Shown here: positions 14,271 to 22,859 of the stretch, piece by piece | Layout: the number at the start of each line of letters is the position of its first letter | Numbering within the stretch: position 1 is the first letter of the stretch | DNA from: an uncultured Lachnospiraceae bacterium | GTDB taxonomy: Bacteria > Bacillota > Clostridia > Lachnospirales > Lachnospiraceae | Direction of reading: 5' to 3' | Length of the DNA: 33,042 nucleotides | Assembly (NCBI GenBank): GCA_947625995.1 | Contig: CANQQN010000001.1 | Span: forward strand, 1 to 33,042 | Made by a program: the position numbers and the translations under genes | Notes under the pieces: model-generated | Database searches by the model: none | Seen by the model: only the letters and a program-made list of their open reading frames with translations | What the model was told of the DNA's origin: nothing

Positions 14271-14840
14271 TTATTTTACTCCCCATTCCGGAGCGGTCCG
14301 ATATTGCAGAACAGCCGTTTCGTAAAGATCATTTCCTTTTGTGTCCGCCACCACGATCACCGGAAAATCTTTGATCTCCAGTTTTCTGACAGCCTCCGTG
14401 CCAAGATCCTCGTACGCCACCACCTCTGATGAAAGAATACATTGAGACAAAAGGGCGCCTGCGCCTCCCACGGCGGCAAAATAAACGCCTTTGTTTCTTA
14501 CTATGGCATCTTTCACTTCCACTGACCGTTTTCCTTTTCCGATCATACCTTTCAATCCAAGATCCATAAGCTTGGGCGCATATTTGTCCATGCGGCTTGC
14601 GGTGGTAGGTCCGGCGGAACCGATGGGACGTCCCTCTCTGGCAGGAGAAGGTCCCATATAGTAGATCACATTTCCTTCAAGGGGAAAAGGAAGCGCATCT
14701 CCTTTCTGCAGCGCTTCGCTCATACGCTTGTGTGCCGCGTCTCTGGCGGTGTAGACGGTTCCCGTCAGATAAACATAATCGCCGGCAGTCAGCTTCTCTG
14801 TATCGCCTTCCAAAAAAGGCACCTGTATATGTCGGTCCAT
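14271..14840 (-). CDS. fumB: Fe-S fumarate hydratase, beta subunit
   Basis: This is the C-terminal (beta) domain of class I, oxygen-sensitive fumarase/tartrate dehydratase as a separate 189-residue protein. It interconverts fumarate and malate together with the alpha subunit encoded just upstream. Family segments are GTVYTARDAAHKR, YYMGPSP, GSAGPTTASRMDKY and VYFAAVGGAGAL. I take ATG 14840 as start because GAGGG lies 6 bases before it; an ATG at 14846 sits directly against the RBS. The symbol follows the two-subunit usage; tartrate or mesaconate as substrate cannot be excluded. Confidence 0.9.
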   Translation of the reverse strand: MDRHIQVPFLEGDTEKLTAGDYVYLTGTVYTARDAAHKRMSEALQKGDALPFPLEGNVIYYMGPSPAREGRPIGSAGPTTASRMDKYAPKLMDLGLKGMIGKGKRSVEVKDAIVRNKGVYFAAVGGAGALLSQCILSSEVVAYEDLGTEAVRKLEIKDFPVIVVADTKGNDLYETAVLQYRTAPEWGVK

Positions 14841-14865
14841 TCTCATCCCTCTTTATAGCTTCAGA

Positions 14866-15708
14866 TCACAGTACTTTCGTCATATGACGGTTTACATGGC
14901 AACAAATATTGACCGCTACGGGAAGTCCGGCAATATGGGTGGGATAGGTATTGATATTGACTGCAAAAGCAGTAGTGGTACCCCCAAGGCCGGCGGGACC
15001 GATGCCTGTGGCATTGATCTTTGCAAGCAGTTCTTCTTCCAGATCCCTTACATAAGGAATCTGGGACCGCTCTCCCGCTTTTCTTGTCAGCGCCTTCTTT
15101 GCCAACAGGGCGCATTTTTCAAAGGTGCCGCCGATACCCACACCGATCACCATAGGAGGACAGGCGTTTGGTCCCGCGTTCTCTACAGCCGTAAGGACCG
15201 CGTTTTTCACGCCCTCAATGCCGTCCGCCGGTTTAAGCATAAATATCCTGCTCATATTTTCACTGCCGAATCCTTTCGGCGCAAGGGTGATAGATACCTT
15301 GTCCCCTTCCGTGATCTCATAATGGATCACGGCCGGTGTATTATCTTTGGTATTTTCACGAAGGATCGGGTCTGAAACCACAGATTTTCTCAGATATCCG
15401 TTGGTATACCCTCTTCTGACGCCTTCATGGATGCTCTGTTCTAAAGAACCGCCTGTAAAATGAACCTCCTGACCGATCTCCATAAAGATCACCGCCATGC
15501 CTGTATCCTGACAGATAGGAATCATCTCTTTTTGAGCAATCTTCATATTCTCTCTTAACTGATCCAGAATCTGGCGGCCCAGAGGAGATTTTTCAGTTTC
15601 TACAGAATGGTCGAAGGCTTCTCTCATATCTTCAGAAAGCGAATGATTTGCTTCTATACATAATTTCTCAATAACCTGAGAAACGGTCTCAACAGAAATT
15701 TCCCTCAT
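14866..15708 (-). CDS. fumA: Fe-S fumarate hydratase, alpha subunit
   Basis: The 280-residue alpha subunit binds the catalytic [4Fe-4S] cluster. The three expected cysteine ligands are Cys66 (PICQDTGM), Cys183 (NACPPM) and Cys199 (FEKCALLAKKAL). GIGGTFE and GPAGLGGTTTA are conserved family segments. The start chosen is ATG 15708, only 4 bases after the gyrA stop (TGA-AAAC-ATG). An upstream in-frame ATG at 15744 lies inside gyrA. No promoter or terminator separates it from gyrA, so it is probably co-transcribed with and translationally coupled to gyrase. The [4Fe-4S] type fits an anaerobic host. Confidence 0.93.
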   Translation of the reverse strand: MREISVETVSQVIEKLCIEANHSLSEDMREAFDHSVETEKSPLGRQILDQLRENMKIAQKEMIPICQDTGMAVIFMEIGQEVHFTGGSLEQSIHEGVRRGYTNGYLRKSVVSDPILRENTKDNTPAVIHYEITEGDKVSITLAPKGFGSENMSRIFMLKPADGIEGVKNAVLTAVENAGPNACPPMVIGVGIGGTFEKCALLAKKALTRKAGERSQIPYVRDLEEELLAKINATGIGPAGLGGTTTAFAVNINTYPTHIAGLPVAVNICCHVNRHMTKVL

Positions 15709-15712
15709 GTTT

Positions 15713-18262
15713 TCACTCGCTTTCCAAAGAAGTTTCCGATCCATCTTCCGCAGATTCTTTTTCTTCTTCTTTGACCGTGTCCGCAGAACTACTGTCGGAC
15801 GTTACGTCCACAGGCGCTTCCTTTACTTTTGCGATTCCGGCCACAGTCACATTTTCGCCTACGTTCATCAGCTTTACACCGGAGGTGATCCTTCCCAGAG
15901 TAGAAATACTGCGGACCGGCATACGGATGATCACCCCTTCTGTGGTAATGAGCATTATCTCATTCTCCTCGTCAACAGCCTTGAATCCAAGAACATTTCC
16001 GGTTTTCTCCGTGATCTTATAACATTTTACGCCTTTGCCGCCTCTGTACTGGCGCTTAAATTCCTCCAGATAAGTGCGTTTGCCGAGCCCCTTTTCTGAG
16101 ACAAACAACAAAAATTCACCCTGAACATTCAGCTGCATACCTACAACCTCGTCGCCGCTGACAAGATTAATGCCGCGCACACCCATGGATACACGTCCCA
16201 TAGGCCTTACGTCATTTTCATCAAACCGGATACACATACCATACTTGGTGACCAGAAAAATATCTTTGTCATTGTCAGTCAGCTTCACTTCGATCAGATC
16301 ATCGTCTTCTCTGAGATTAATGGCCTGAAGGCCGTTTTTCCGGATATTTTTGTATTCCGCAAGAGAGGTTTTCTTAACAATACCCTTCTTTGTAGCCATA
16401 AACAGATATCTGGTTTCTTCATACTTTTCCACGGGGATCACGGCGGTAACCTTTTCTCCCGGCGTGATCTGCAGAAGATTCACAATGGCCGTTCCTCTGG
16501 CGGTACGCCCCGCTTCCGGTATCTGATAAGCTTTCATACCGTAAACCTTGCCTTTATCGGTAAAAAACATCAAGTAATGGTGGGTGGTCGTCACAAACAG
16601 ATCCTCGATATAATCATCGTCAATGGTCTGCATGCCCTTGATCCCCTTTCCGCCCCGGTTCTGGCTTTTGAAATTGTCATCGGTCATACGTTTGATATAA
16701 CCTAATTTTGTCATGGTGATCACAGTATTTTCCTTTGGAACCAGATCTTCCATGGAAAGATCAAATTCATCAAATCCGATCTTTGTTCTCCGGTCGTCTC
16801 CGTACTTGTCGGAGATCTCCAGAATTTCTTTCCGGATCACCCCAAGAAGCATCTTTTCATCTGCAAGAATGCTCTTTAAGTATTCGATCCTTTTCTTAAG
16901 CTCTGCAAATTCTGCTTCAAGGCGCTCTCGTTCCAGTCCTGTCAAAGCGCGGAGACGCATATCCACAATGGCCTGCGCCTGCGCATCCGTAAGGCCAAAC
17001 GCCTCGATCAGGCGTTCCTTGGCGGTATTCACATTTTCGGAAGAACGGATAATGGTGATCACTTCGTCGATATGATCCAAAGCAATCAGTAAACCCTGCA
17101 AAATATGGGCGCGCTCTTCCGCTTTGTTCAGATCGTATTTTGTCCTTCTGGTTACTACGTCCTCCTGATGCCTCAGATAATACTTCAGCATGTCCAGAAG
17201 GTTCAATATCTTCGGCTCATTGCCCACCAGGGCCAGCATATTGACGCCAAAAGTATCCTGAAGCTGGGTATGCTTGTATAGTTGGTTTAAAAGTACATTG
17301 GCGTTTACGTCTCTGCGCAGTTCAATACAAATGCGCATTCCTTCTCTGTTGGACTCATCCCGCAGATCTGTGATCCCGTCGACCTTTTTCAGCTTCACAA
17401 GCTCCGCGATCTTTTCGATGAGCCGCGCTTTGTTGACCATAAAAGGAAGCTCTGTCACAATGATCCTGCTTTTGCCGTTGCTCATAGATTCGATATTGCA
17501 TACCGCGCGCACACGGATCTTACCATGACCGGTACGGTATGCCTCGTTGATGCCTCTGGTGCCGAGAATTTCCGCCCCTGTGGGAAAATCCGGTCCCTTT
17601 ACAATATCCAGCACTTCTTCGATGTCCGTGTCTCTGTTTTCTTCTATATAATTATCTATAATCTTGACAACAGCAGCGATCACTTCCCGGAGATTATGAG
17701 GAGGAATATTTGTAGCCATACCTACCGCGATACCCGTAGTGCCGTTTACAAGCAGGTTTGGATATCTGGACGGAAGTACGACAGGCTCCTTTTCCGTCTC
17801 GTCGAAATTGGGCGTAAAATCCACGGTGTCCTTATTAATATCGGCCAGCATCTCCATGGAGATCTTAGACAAGCGGGCTTCCGTATAACGCATAGCAGCC
17901 GCGCCATCGCCGTCCTCAGAACCAAAATTACCGTGTCCGTCTACAAGTGGGTATCTGGTGGACCATTCCTGAGCCATATTTACCAGCGCGCCGTAAATAG
18001 AACTGTCACCGTGAGGGTGATATTTACCCATGGTATCACCGACGATACGGGCACATTTACGATGAGGTTTATCCGGTCCGTTGTTCAACTCGATCATGGA
18101 ATACAGAACACGCCTCTGCACCGGCTTGAGACCGTCTCTCACATCGGGAAGGGCACGGGATACGATCACACTCATGGCATATTCAATATAGGATTGCTCC
18201 ATGGTCTTTTTCAGGTCAACTTCATTGACTTTATCAACCTTATCAAAGATTTTATCATCCAT
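15713..18262 (-). CDS. gyrA: DNA gyrase subunit A
   Basis: GyrA is the DNA cleavage and rejoining subunit of the A2B2 enzyme that introduces negative supercoils. In 849 residues it shows the active-site tyrosine Tyr126 (AMRYTEARL) and the quinolone-determining loop HPHGDSSIYGAL, where Ser87 corresponds to E. coli Ser83 and Gly91 to E. coli Asp87. The C-terminal wrapping domain contains RGGKG motifs (QNRGGKG and QYRGGKG; the canonical GyrA box is QRRGGKG). The last 35 residues are highly acidic. ATG 18262 is 20 bases after gyrB. Downstream, fumarase alpha starts 4 bases beyond the stop. Confidence 0.98.
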   Translation of the reverse strand: MDDKIFDKVDKVNEVDLKKTMEQSYIEYAMSVIVSRALPDVRDGLKPVQRRVLYSMIELNNGPDKPHRKCARIVGDTMGKYHPHGDSSIYGALVNMAQEWSTRYPLVDGHGNFGSEDGDGAAAMRYTEARLSKISMEMLADINKDTVDFTPNFDETEKEPVVLPSRYPNLLVNGTTGIAVGMATNIPPHNLREVIAAVVKIIDNYIEENRDTDIEEVLDIVKGPDFPTGAEILGTRGINEAYRTGHGKIRVRAVCNIESMSNGKSRIIVTELPFMVNKARLIEKIAELVKLKKVDGITDLRDESNREGMRICIELRRDVNANVLLNQLYKHTQLQDTFGVNMLALVGNEPKILNLLDMLKYYLRHQEDVVTRRTKYDLNKAEERAHILQGLLIALDHIDEVITIIRSSENVNTAKERLIEAFGLTDAQAQAIVDMRLRALTGLERERLEAEFAELKKRIEYLKSILADEKMLLGVIRKEILEISDKYGDDRRTKIGFDEFDLSMEDLVPKENTVITMTKLGYIKRMTDDNFKSQNRGGKGIKGMQTIDDDYIEDLFVTTTHHYLMFFTDKGKVYGMKAYQIPEAGRTARGTAIVNLLQITPGEKVTAVIPVEKYEETRYLFMATKKGIVKKTSLAEYKNIRKNGLQAINLREDDDLIEVKLTDNDKDIFLVTKYGMCIRFDENDVRPMGRVSMGVRGINLVSGDEVVGMQLNVQGEFLLFVSEKGLGKRTYLEEFKRQYRGGKGVKCYKITEKTGNVLGFKAVDEENEIMLITTEGVIIRMPVRSISTLGRITSGVKLMNVGENVTVAGIAKVKEAPVDVTSDSSSADTVKEEEKESAEDGSETSLESE

Positions 18263-18282
18263 AACTTAACTCTCCCACCTTC

Positions 18283-20199
18283 CTAAATGTCAAGATTCTT
18301 TGCGTATTTGGCGTTTGCTTCGATAAACTCTCTGCGGGGTTCTACTTTATCTCCCATCAGGGTGGTGAAAGTCATATCGATCTCGGAAGAAGTATCCTCA
18401 TCCATATTGACACGCAGCAGAATGCGGGTTTTCGGGTCCATGGTAGTATCCCAAAGCTGCTCCGCGTCCATCTCTCCAAGTCCTTTGTAACGCTGGATCT
18501 TATTGTTATTATCTCTGCCGATCTCCGAAAGAATGGCGTTTAGTTCATCATCGCTGTAAGCGTACCATACCTTTTTGTTCTTCTCGATCTTATAAAGGGG
18601 CGGCTGCGCCAGATATACATATCCCTGTTTGATCAGTTCCGGCATAAACCGGTACATAAAAGTCAAAAGCAATGTACTGATATGGGCGCCGTCCACGTCG
18701 GCATCGGTCATGATGATGATCTTGTGATAACGAAGCTTTGAGATATCAAAATCATCATGAATACCGGTTCCAAATGCGGTGATCATGGCCTTGATCTCTG
18801 CATTGGCATAGATCTTGTCCATTCTCGCCTTTTCCACGTTCAATATTTTGCCACGGAGAGGCAGGATCGCCTGTGTTGCTCTGGAACGGGCCTTTTTCGC
18901 GCTTCCTCCTGCGGAATCACCCTCCACGATATAGATCTCGCAGTTTTTCGGATCCTTATCAGAACAATCCGCCAGCTTGCCGGGAAGGGCCATACCATCC
19001 AGCGCGGTCTTTCTTCTGGTAATGTCTCTGGCCTTCCTTGCGGCCTCTCTTGCCCGCTGGGACAAAATAGATTTTTCACAGATAATTTTGGCAACAGCCG
19101 GATTCTGCTCAAGGAAATATGTCAGCTGCTCGCTGACAATCTGATCTACCGCCACGCGGCCCTCGCTGTTTCCCAGCTTCTGCTTTGTCTGTCCTTCAAA
19201 CTGAGGATCTTCGATCTTAATACTGATGATAGCAGTCAGACCTTCTCTGATATCTTCTCCTGACAGATTCTGCTCACTGTCTTTCAAAAGCTTATTTGCC
19301 CTTGCGTATTCATTAACGGTTTTTGTAAGCGCCCTTTTAAAACCTTCCAGATGGGTACCGCCTTCAGGCGTATTGATATTATTTACGAAGCTGTAGCAGT
19401 TTTCATTGTAAGCGTCATTGTGCTGCATAGCCACTTCCACGTAAACATTTTCCTTCGTGCCCTCGCAGAAGATGATCTCCGGATATAGCTCTGTCTTATT
19501 ATTGTTCAGATATTGTACAAATTCCTTGATACCGCCTTCATAATGGAATTCCTTCTTCACAGGGGTCTCTTCCCTGTCGTCCACAAGGACGATCCGCAAA
19601 CCTTTTGTGAGGAAAGCCATTTCGCGGAGTCTGTTTTTCAAAACAGAATAGTCAAATACAGTCTCCTCAAAAATCTCTTTATCAGGAAGAAACACAACCT
19701 TTGTCCCTGTTTTTCCGGGATCGCAGACGCCCGCCTCCTTCAATGGATACATGACTTTTCCGCGTTCATAACGTTGATTATAGATTTTTCCTTCATTGTA
19801 GATATAAACTTCCAGCCATTCTGAAAGGGCGTTTACAACAGATGCGCCTACGCCGTGAAGCCCGCCGGAAACTTTATATCCCCCGCCGCCGAATTTGCCG
19901 CCTGCGTGAAGGATCGTAAAAACAACTTCAACAGCAGGAATACCGGCTTTTGCGTTGATACCGATAGGAATCCCGCGTCCGTTGTCAACGACTGTCACTG
20001 AATTATCTTCATTGATGGTTACCTCAATGGTATCACAGAAACCGGCAAGCGCTTCATCTACAGAGTTATCCACGATCTCATAAACCAAATGATGAAGACC
20101 TCTGGAGGACGTACTTCCAATATACATGCCCGGTCTCTTCCTTACTGCTTCCAATCCTTCCAGAATCTGAATCTGATCAGCACCGTATTCTGTACTCAT
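18283..20199 (-). CDS. gyrB: DNA gyrase subunit B
   Basis: GyrB supplies the ATPase and metal-binding TOPRIM parts of gyrase. The 638-residue length is usual for Gram-positive GyrB, without the large insert of enteric GyrB. The GHKL ATPase site shows EIVDNSVDEAL (Asn45) and VVDNGRGIPIG (Asp72). The TOPRIM domain begins at VEGDSAGGSA (Glu426) and has TDADVDGAH. The C-terminus has the family motif RYKGLGEMDAEQLWDTTMDP. It follows recF by 23 bases and precedes gyrA by 20 bases in one leftward transcript. Confidence 0.98.
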   Translation of the reverse strand: MSTEYGADQIQILEGLEAVRKRPGMYIGSTSSRGLHHLVYEIVDNSVDEALAGFCDTIEVTINEDNSVTVVDNGRGIPIGINAKAGIPAVEVVFTILHAGGKFGGGGYKVSGGLHGVGASVVNALSEWLEVYIYNEGKIYNQRYERGKVMYPLKEAGVCDPGKTGTKVVFLPDKEIFEETVFDYSVLKNRLREMAFLTKGLRIVLVDDREETPVKKEFHYEGGIKEFVQYLNNNKTELYPEIIFCEGTKENVYVEVAMQHNDAYNENCYSFVNNINTPEGGTHLEGFKRALTKTVNEYARANKLLKDSEQNLSGEDIREGLTAIISIKIEDPQFEGQTKQKLGNSEGRVAVDQIVSEQLTYFLEQNPAVAKIICEKSILSQRAREAARKARDITRRKTALDGMALPGKLADCSDKDPKNCEIYIVEGDSAGGSAKKARSRATQAILPLRGKILNVEKARMDKIYANAEIKAMITAFGTGIHDDFDISKLRYHKIIIMTDADVDGAHISTLLLTFMYRFMPELIKQGYVYLAQPPLYKIEKNKKVWYAYSDDELNAILSEIGRDNNNKIQRYKGLGEMDAEQLWDTTMDPKTRILLRVNMDEDTSSEIDMTFTTLMGDKVEPRREFIEANAKYAKNLDI

Positions 20200-20222
20200 A
20201 AAAAACCTCGCTTTTCATAAAT

Positions 20223-21308
20223 CTAATTTTCAACCTGAACCGTTCCGTTTACTACTTTAAAAATCTTATTAATGGGAAATCTGTGACTGATGAATTCATC
20301 CAGTCCCGTACAGGAGATCAACGTCTGTATATCGTGGATCTCTTTTAATAAATAAGTCTGCCGGCTGCTGTCCAGTTCTGACAAAACATCATCCAAAAGC
20401 AACACGGGAGTATCGTGAATAACTTGTTTTACAAGCTGAATCTCCGCCAGTTTCACAGACAATGCCGCCGTTCTCTGCTGCCCCTGTGACCCGTATTTCC
20501 GAATATCAATACCTTCCACAAGAAAGTTGATATCGTCTCTGTGAGGTCCCGTTGTAGTCGTCTTCATTTTAAAATCCTTGTCCCGGAACATCAATATCCG
20601 CTCACGAAACTCTTCCGAAACCACATCAGGCTCATATACGATCTTTAACCTTTCCTTTTTACCTGTCAACTGACGGTGAATATCGTAAATAATCTCATTG
20701 AGCCGGCTGATAAACTGCCGGCGCCGCTCAATGATCGGCATACCGAAATTGACCAGCTGTTCATCCCAAACCGGCAAAGTATCACGCAGATCACTGTTAA
20801 AAGACGCGTCCCGGAGAATGATATTTCTCTGATTCAATACCCTGTTATAGTTAGTCAGATGATACAAATAAACCTTATCCAACTGGCCAAGCTCCAGATT
20901 CATAAATCTTCTTCTTTCTGAAGGTCCGTTTTTGATCATATTCAGATCCTCCGGAGAAAAGAAGACCATGTTGACGATTCCAAACAGTTCGCTTGCCTTT
21001 TTTATAGGAATGCCGTTGATGGCAATCCCTTTTGCTTTATTCTTTTTCAGATGAAGGTCAATCTTATAATGAATCTTATTTTTATTTACATGAACACAAA
21101 TATGCGCTTCTGTTTCACCGAACCTGATGATTTCCTTATCCTTGCTGCCTTTATGTGATTTTGTGGTGCCGCTCACATAGACAGCTTCCAAAAGATTTGT
21201 TTTCCCTTGCGCATTGTCTCCATAAAAAATGTTTGTCTTTTCATCCAGATGTATGCGCAGATGCTCATAGTTCCTGTAATTTTGAAGTTCTACTGACTCG
21301 ATAATCAT
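20223..21308 (-). CDS. recF: DNA replication/repair protein RecF
   Basis: RecF is an SMC-like ATPase that helps load RecA at single-strand gaps and restart stalled forks. The 361 residues hold Walker A GDNAQGKTN (Lys36), the ABC-type signature region GSQGQQRTAALSVKLAE, and Walker B PVLLLDDVLSELD. The N-terminal YRNYEHL pattern is typical. It begins 10 bases after yaaA and sits in the conserved dnaA-dnaN-yaaA-recF-gyrB order. Confidence 0.97.
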   Translation of the reverse strand: MIIESVELQNYRNYEHLRIHLDEKTNIFYGDNAQGKTNLLEAVYVSGTTKSHKGSKDKEIIRFGETEAHICVHVNKNKIHYKIDLHLKKNKAKGIAINGIPIKKASELFGIVNMVFFSPEDLNMIKNGPSERRRFMNLELGQLDKVYLYHLTNYNRVLNQRNIILRDASFNSDLRDTLPVWDEQLVNFGMPIIERRRQFISRLNEIIYDIHRQLTGKKERLKIVYEPDVVSEEFRERILMFRDKDFKMKTTTTGPHRDDINFLVEGIDIRKYGSQGQQRTAALSVKLAEIQLVKQVIHDTPVLLLDDVLSELDSSRQTYLLKEIHDIQTLISCTGLDEFISHRFPINKIFKVVNGTVQVEN

Positions 21309-21318
21309 ACAATACCTG

Positions 21319-21528
21319 TTATTTGACTATTTTTAACTCTTTCCCCTCATAAGAGACAATATCGTTCTCATAAAGCTTCCTTCCTCTACGAAGCTCTGTC
21401 TCTCCGTTTACTTTTACCAAACCTTCCGTGATGGCCATCTTTGCCTCCACGCCGTTTTCCGCGTAACCTGCCGCTTTCAACGCCTGCCCAAGCTTGATAA
21501 AATCATCTCTCAATTGCAGTATTTCCAT
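21319..21528 (-). CDS. yaaA: S4-domain RNA-binding protein YaaA
   Basis: This 69-residue single S4 domain has the pattern IKLGQALKAAGYAENGVEAK, then a Gly-Val-Lys-Val-Asn-Gly-Glu turn and RRGRKLYEND. It is the small protein usually found between dnaN and recF in Firmicutes, thought to act in ribosome or RNA biology. ATG 21528 is chosen, with AAAGGA upstream. An in-frame TTG at 21543 would place the RBS inside the gene. The symbol follows Bacillus usage. Confidence 0.92.
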   Translation of the reverse strand: MEILQLRDDFIKLGQALKAAGYAENGVEAKMAITEGLVKVNGETELRRGRKLYENDIVSYEGKELKIVK

Positions 21529-21555
21529 ATATTTTCCTTTCAAAAAGCCACAATA

Positions 21556-22665
21556 TCACATTCCCGGATTAAAATTCACAGGAAGAATCAGATAGATATA
21601 AGATTCCTTCTCATCCTTGATGATGCAGGGCGCTTTGGCATTCATCATATAAATATCGATCTCTTCATCGTCAATAACACGAATGGCGTCGATCAAAAAC
21701 TTAGGATTAAAAGCAATGGCGATATCCTTGCCTTCTTTTTCGATCATGATATCTTCATCCATGGTACCGATAACAGACTTCATTTTTAACTGCATATTCC
21801 CGTCCGTGATATTCATGATGATGGGACGCTTGTCTCCCTCTCTCACAAGAAGCGTAGAACGTTCGATACAGTTCAACAACTCTCTCTTATTGATATGGAC
21901 CTTCGTCTGATAGTCATTAGAAAGCATCTGGTCAATTCTGAAATATTCTCCTTCAATGATCCTGGAAACCACCTTTGTCTGATCAAACTCAAACAACAAA
22001 TGATTCTTTGTAAAATAAATCCTGATCTCATCTTCTGTCTCCCCGGAAAGGATCTTCGTAAGATCATTCAACGTCTTTCCGGGAATGATCATCTTAACAG
22101 GCTCATAATCATCTTTTAGTTCTATATTTCTGATAGAAATACGGTGGCTGTCCAGAGAAACCACTTTAAAAGAATTATGATCCACTTCAAAAAGCTCGCC
22201 GGTCATGATGATATTATTGTCATTATCGGCAATAGAAAAAATCGTCTGCTTGATGATCTCCTTCAAGGCAAACTGTGAAAGAGAAATATAATTTTCTTTT
22301 TCGATATCAGGAAGCGCCGTAAAATCATCTCCCGGCCTTCCGGAAATATTAAACTTTGACTTTTCGCAGGTAATGAGAACCTGATAGTTTTCCGATGTTT
22401 TGATCGTTACGTCATTTTCAGGAAGCCTTCTGATGATCTCAGAAAAGATCTTTGCTTCAACGGCAATGGTGCCTTCTTCCTCGATCTTACCTTCTACAAT
22501 ATTTTCAATCCCCAGTTCCATGTCATTGGCTGTGATCTTGATCATCCCGTTCATTGCTTCGATCAAAAAGCATTCCAAGATCGGAAGATTGGTCTTGGAG
22601 GATACCGCTTTTGAAACAATGTTTACACTTTTCAAAAGGTTTGATTTGCTGCAGATAACTTTCAT
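21556..22665 (-). CDS. dnaN: DNA polymerase III sliding clamp (beta)
   Basis: The 369-residue beta clamp forms a dimeric ring that tethers the replicase. Three repeated clamp domains are consistent with the length. The start MKVICSKSNLLKSVNIVSKA is typical, as are the segment INKRELLNCIERS and the C-terminal ILPVNF of the protein-binding pocket. ATG 22665 has AAGGAG about 10 bases upstream; the longer frame to 22692 has no RBS. It is separated from dnaA by 194 bases that contain two near-consensus DnaA boxes. Confidence 0.97.
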   Translation of the reverse strand: MKVICSKSNLLKSVNIVSKAVSSKTNLPILECFLIEAMNGMIKITANDMELGIENIVEGKIEEEGTIAVEAKIFSEIIRRLPENDVTIKTSENYQVLITCEKSKFNISGRPGDDFTALPDIEKENYISLSQFALKEIIKQTIFSIADNDNNIIMTGELFEVDHNSFKVVSLDSHRISIRNIELKDDYEPVKMIIPGKTLNDLTKILSGETEDEIRIYFTKNHLLFEFDQTKVVSRIIEGEYFRIDQMLSNDYQTKVHINKRELLNCIERSTLLVREGDKRPIIMNITDGNMQLKMKSVIGTMDEDIMIEKEGKDIAIAFNPKFLIDAIRVIDDEEIDIYMMNAKAPCIIKDEKESYIYLILPVNFNPGM

Positions 22666-22771
22666 TTGTGTAAAACTCCTTTCGTAAAACAAACATAATA
22701 TAAATAAATAGTATCCGTAGTCGTATTATTAGGGATTGTGAATTTGTTCATAAACTGTTTTAAGCCCTTAA

Positions 22772-22845
22772 ATAAGACTTTTTTCTTATGGAGACCAATG
22801 TGAAAAAAACAATATAGGCTGTTGATAAAGGACAGGTTTTCCACA
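22772..22845. other. dnaA-dnaN intergenic region with two near-consensus DnaA boxes
   Basis: TGTTGATAA (22820-22828) and TTTTCCACA (22837-22845) each differ from the DnaA box by one base and face each other 8 bases apart. An AT-rich hairpin, ATAAGA (22772-22777) with TCTTAT (22784-22789), lies between them and dnaN. In Bacillus a second DnaA-binding region occupies the same gap, which suggests a bipartite origin. Confidence 0.5.
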
Positions 22846-22859
22846 TCGATCGGGGGTGA

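Noticed and set aside
17525..18286. 253-codon rightward frame opposite gyrA
   Set aside because: It is antisense to highly conserved GyrA sequence and shows no protein-family features.
22662..22844. 60-codon leftward frame in the dnaA-dnaN gap
   Set aside because: It overlaps the dnaN start and a DnaA box, is AT-driven, and has no homology I recognise.
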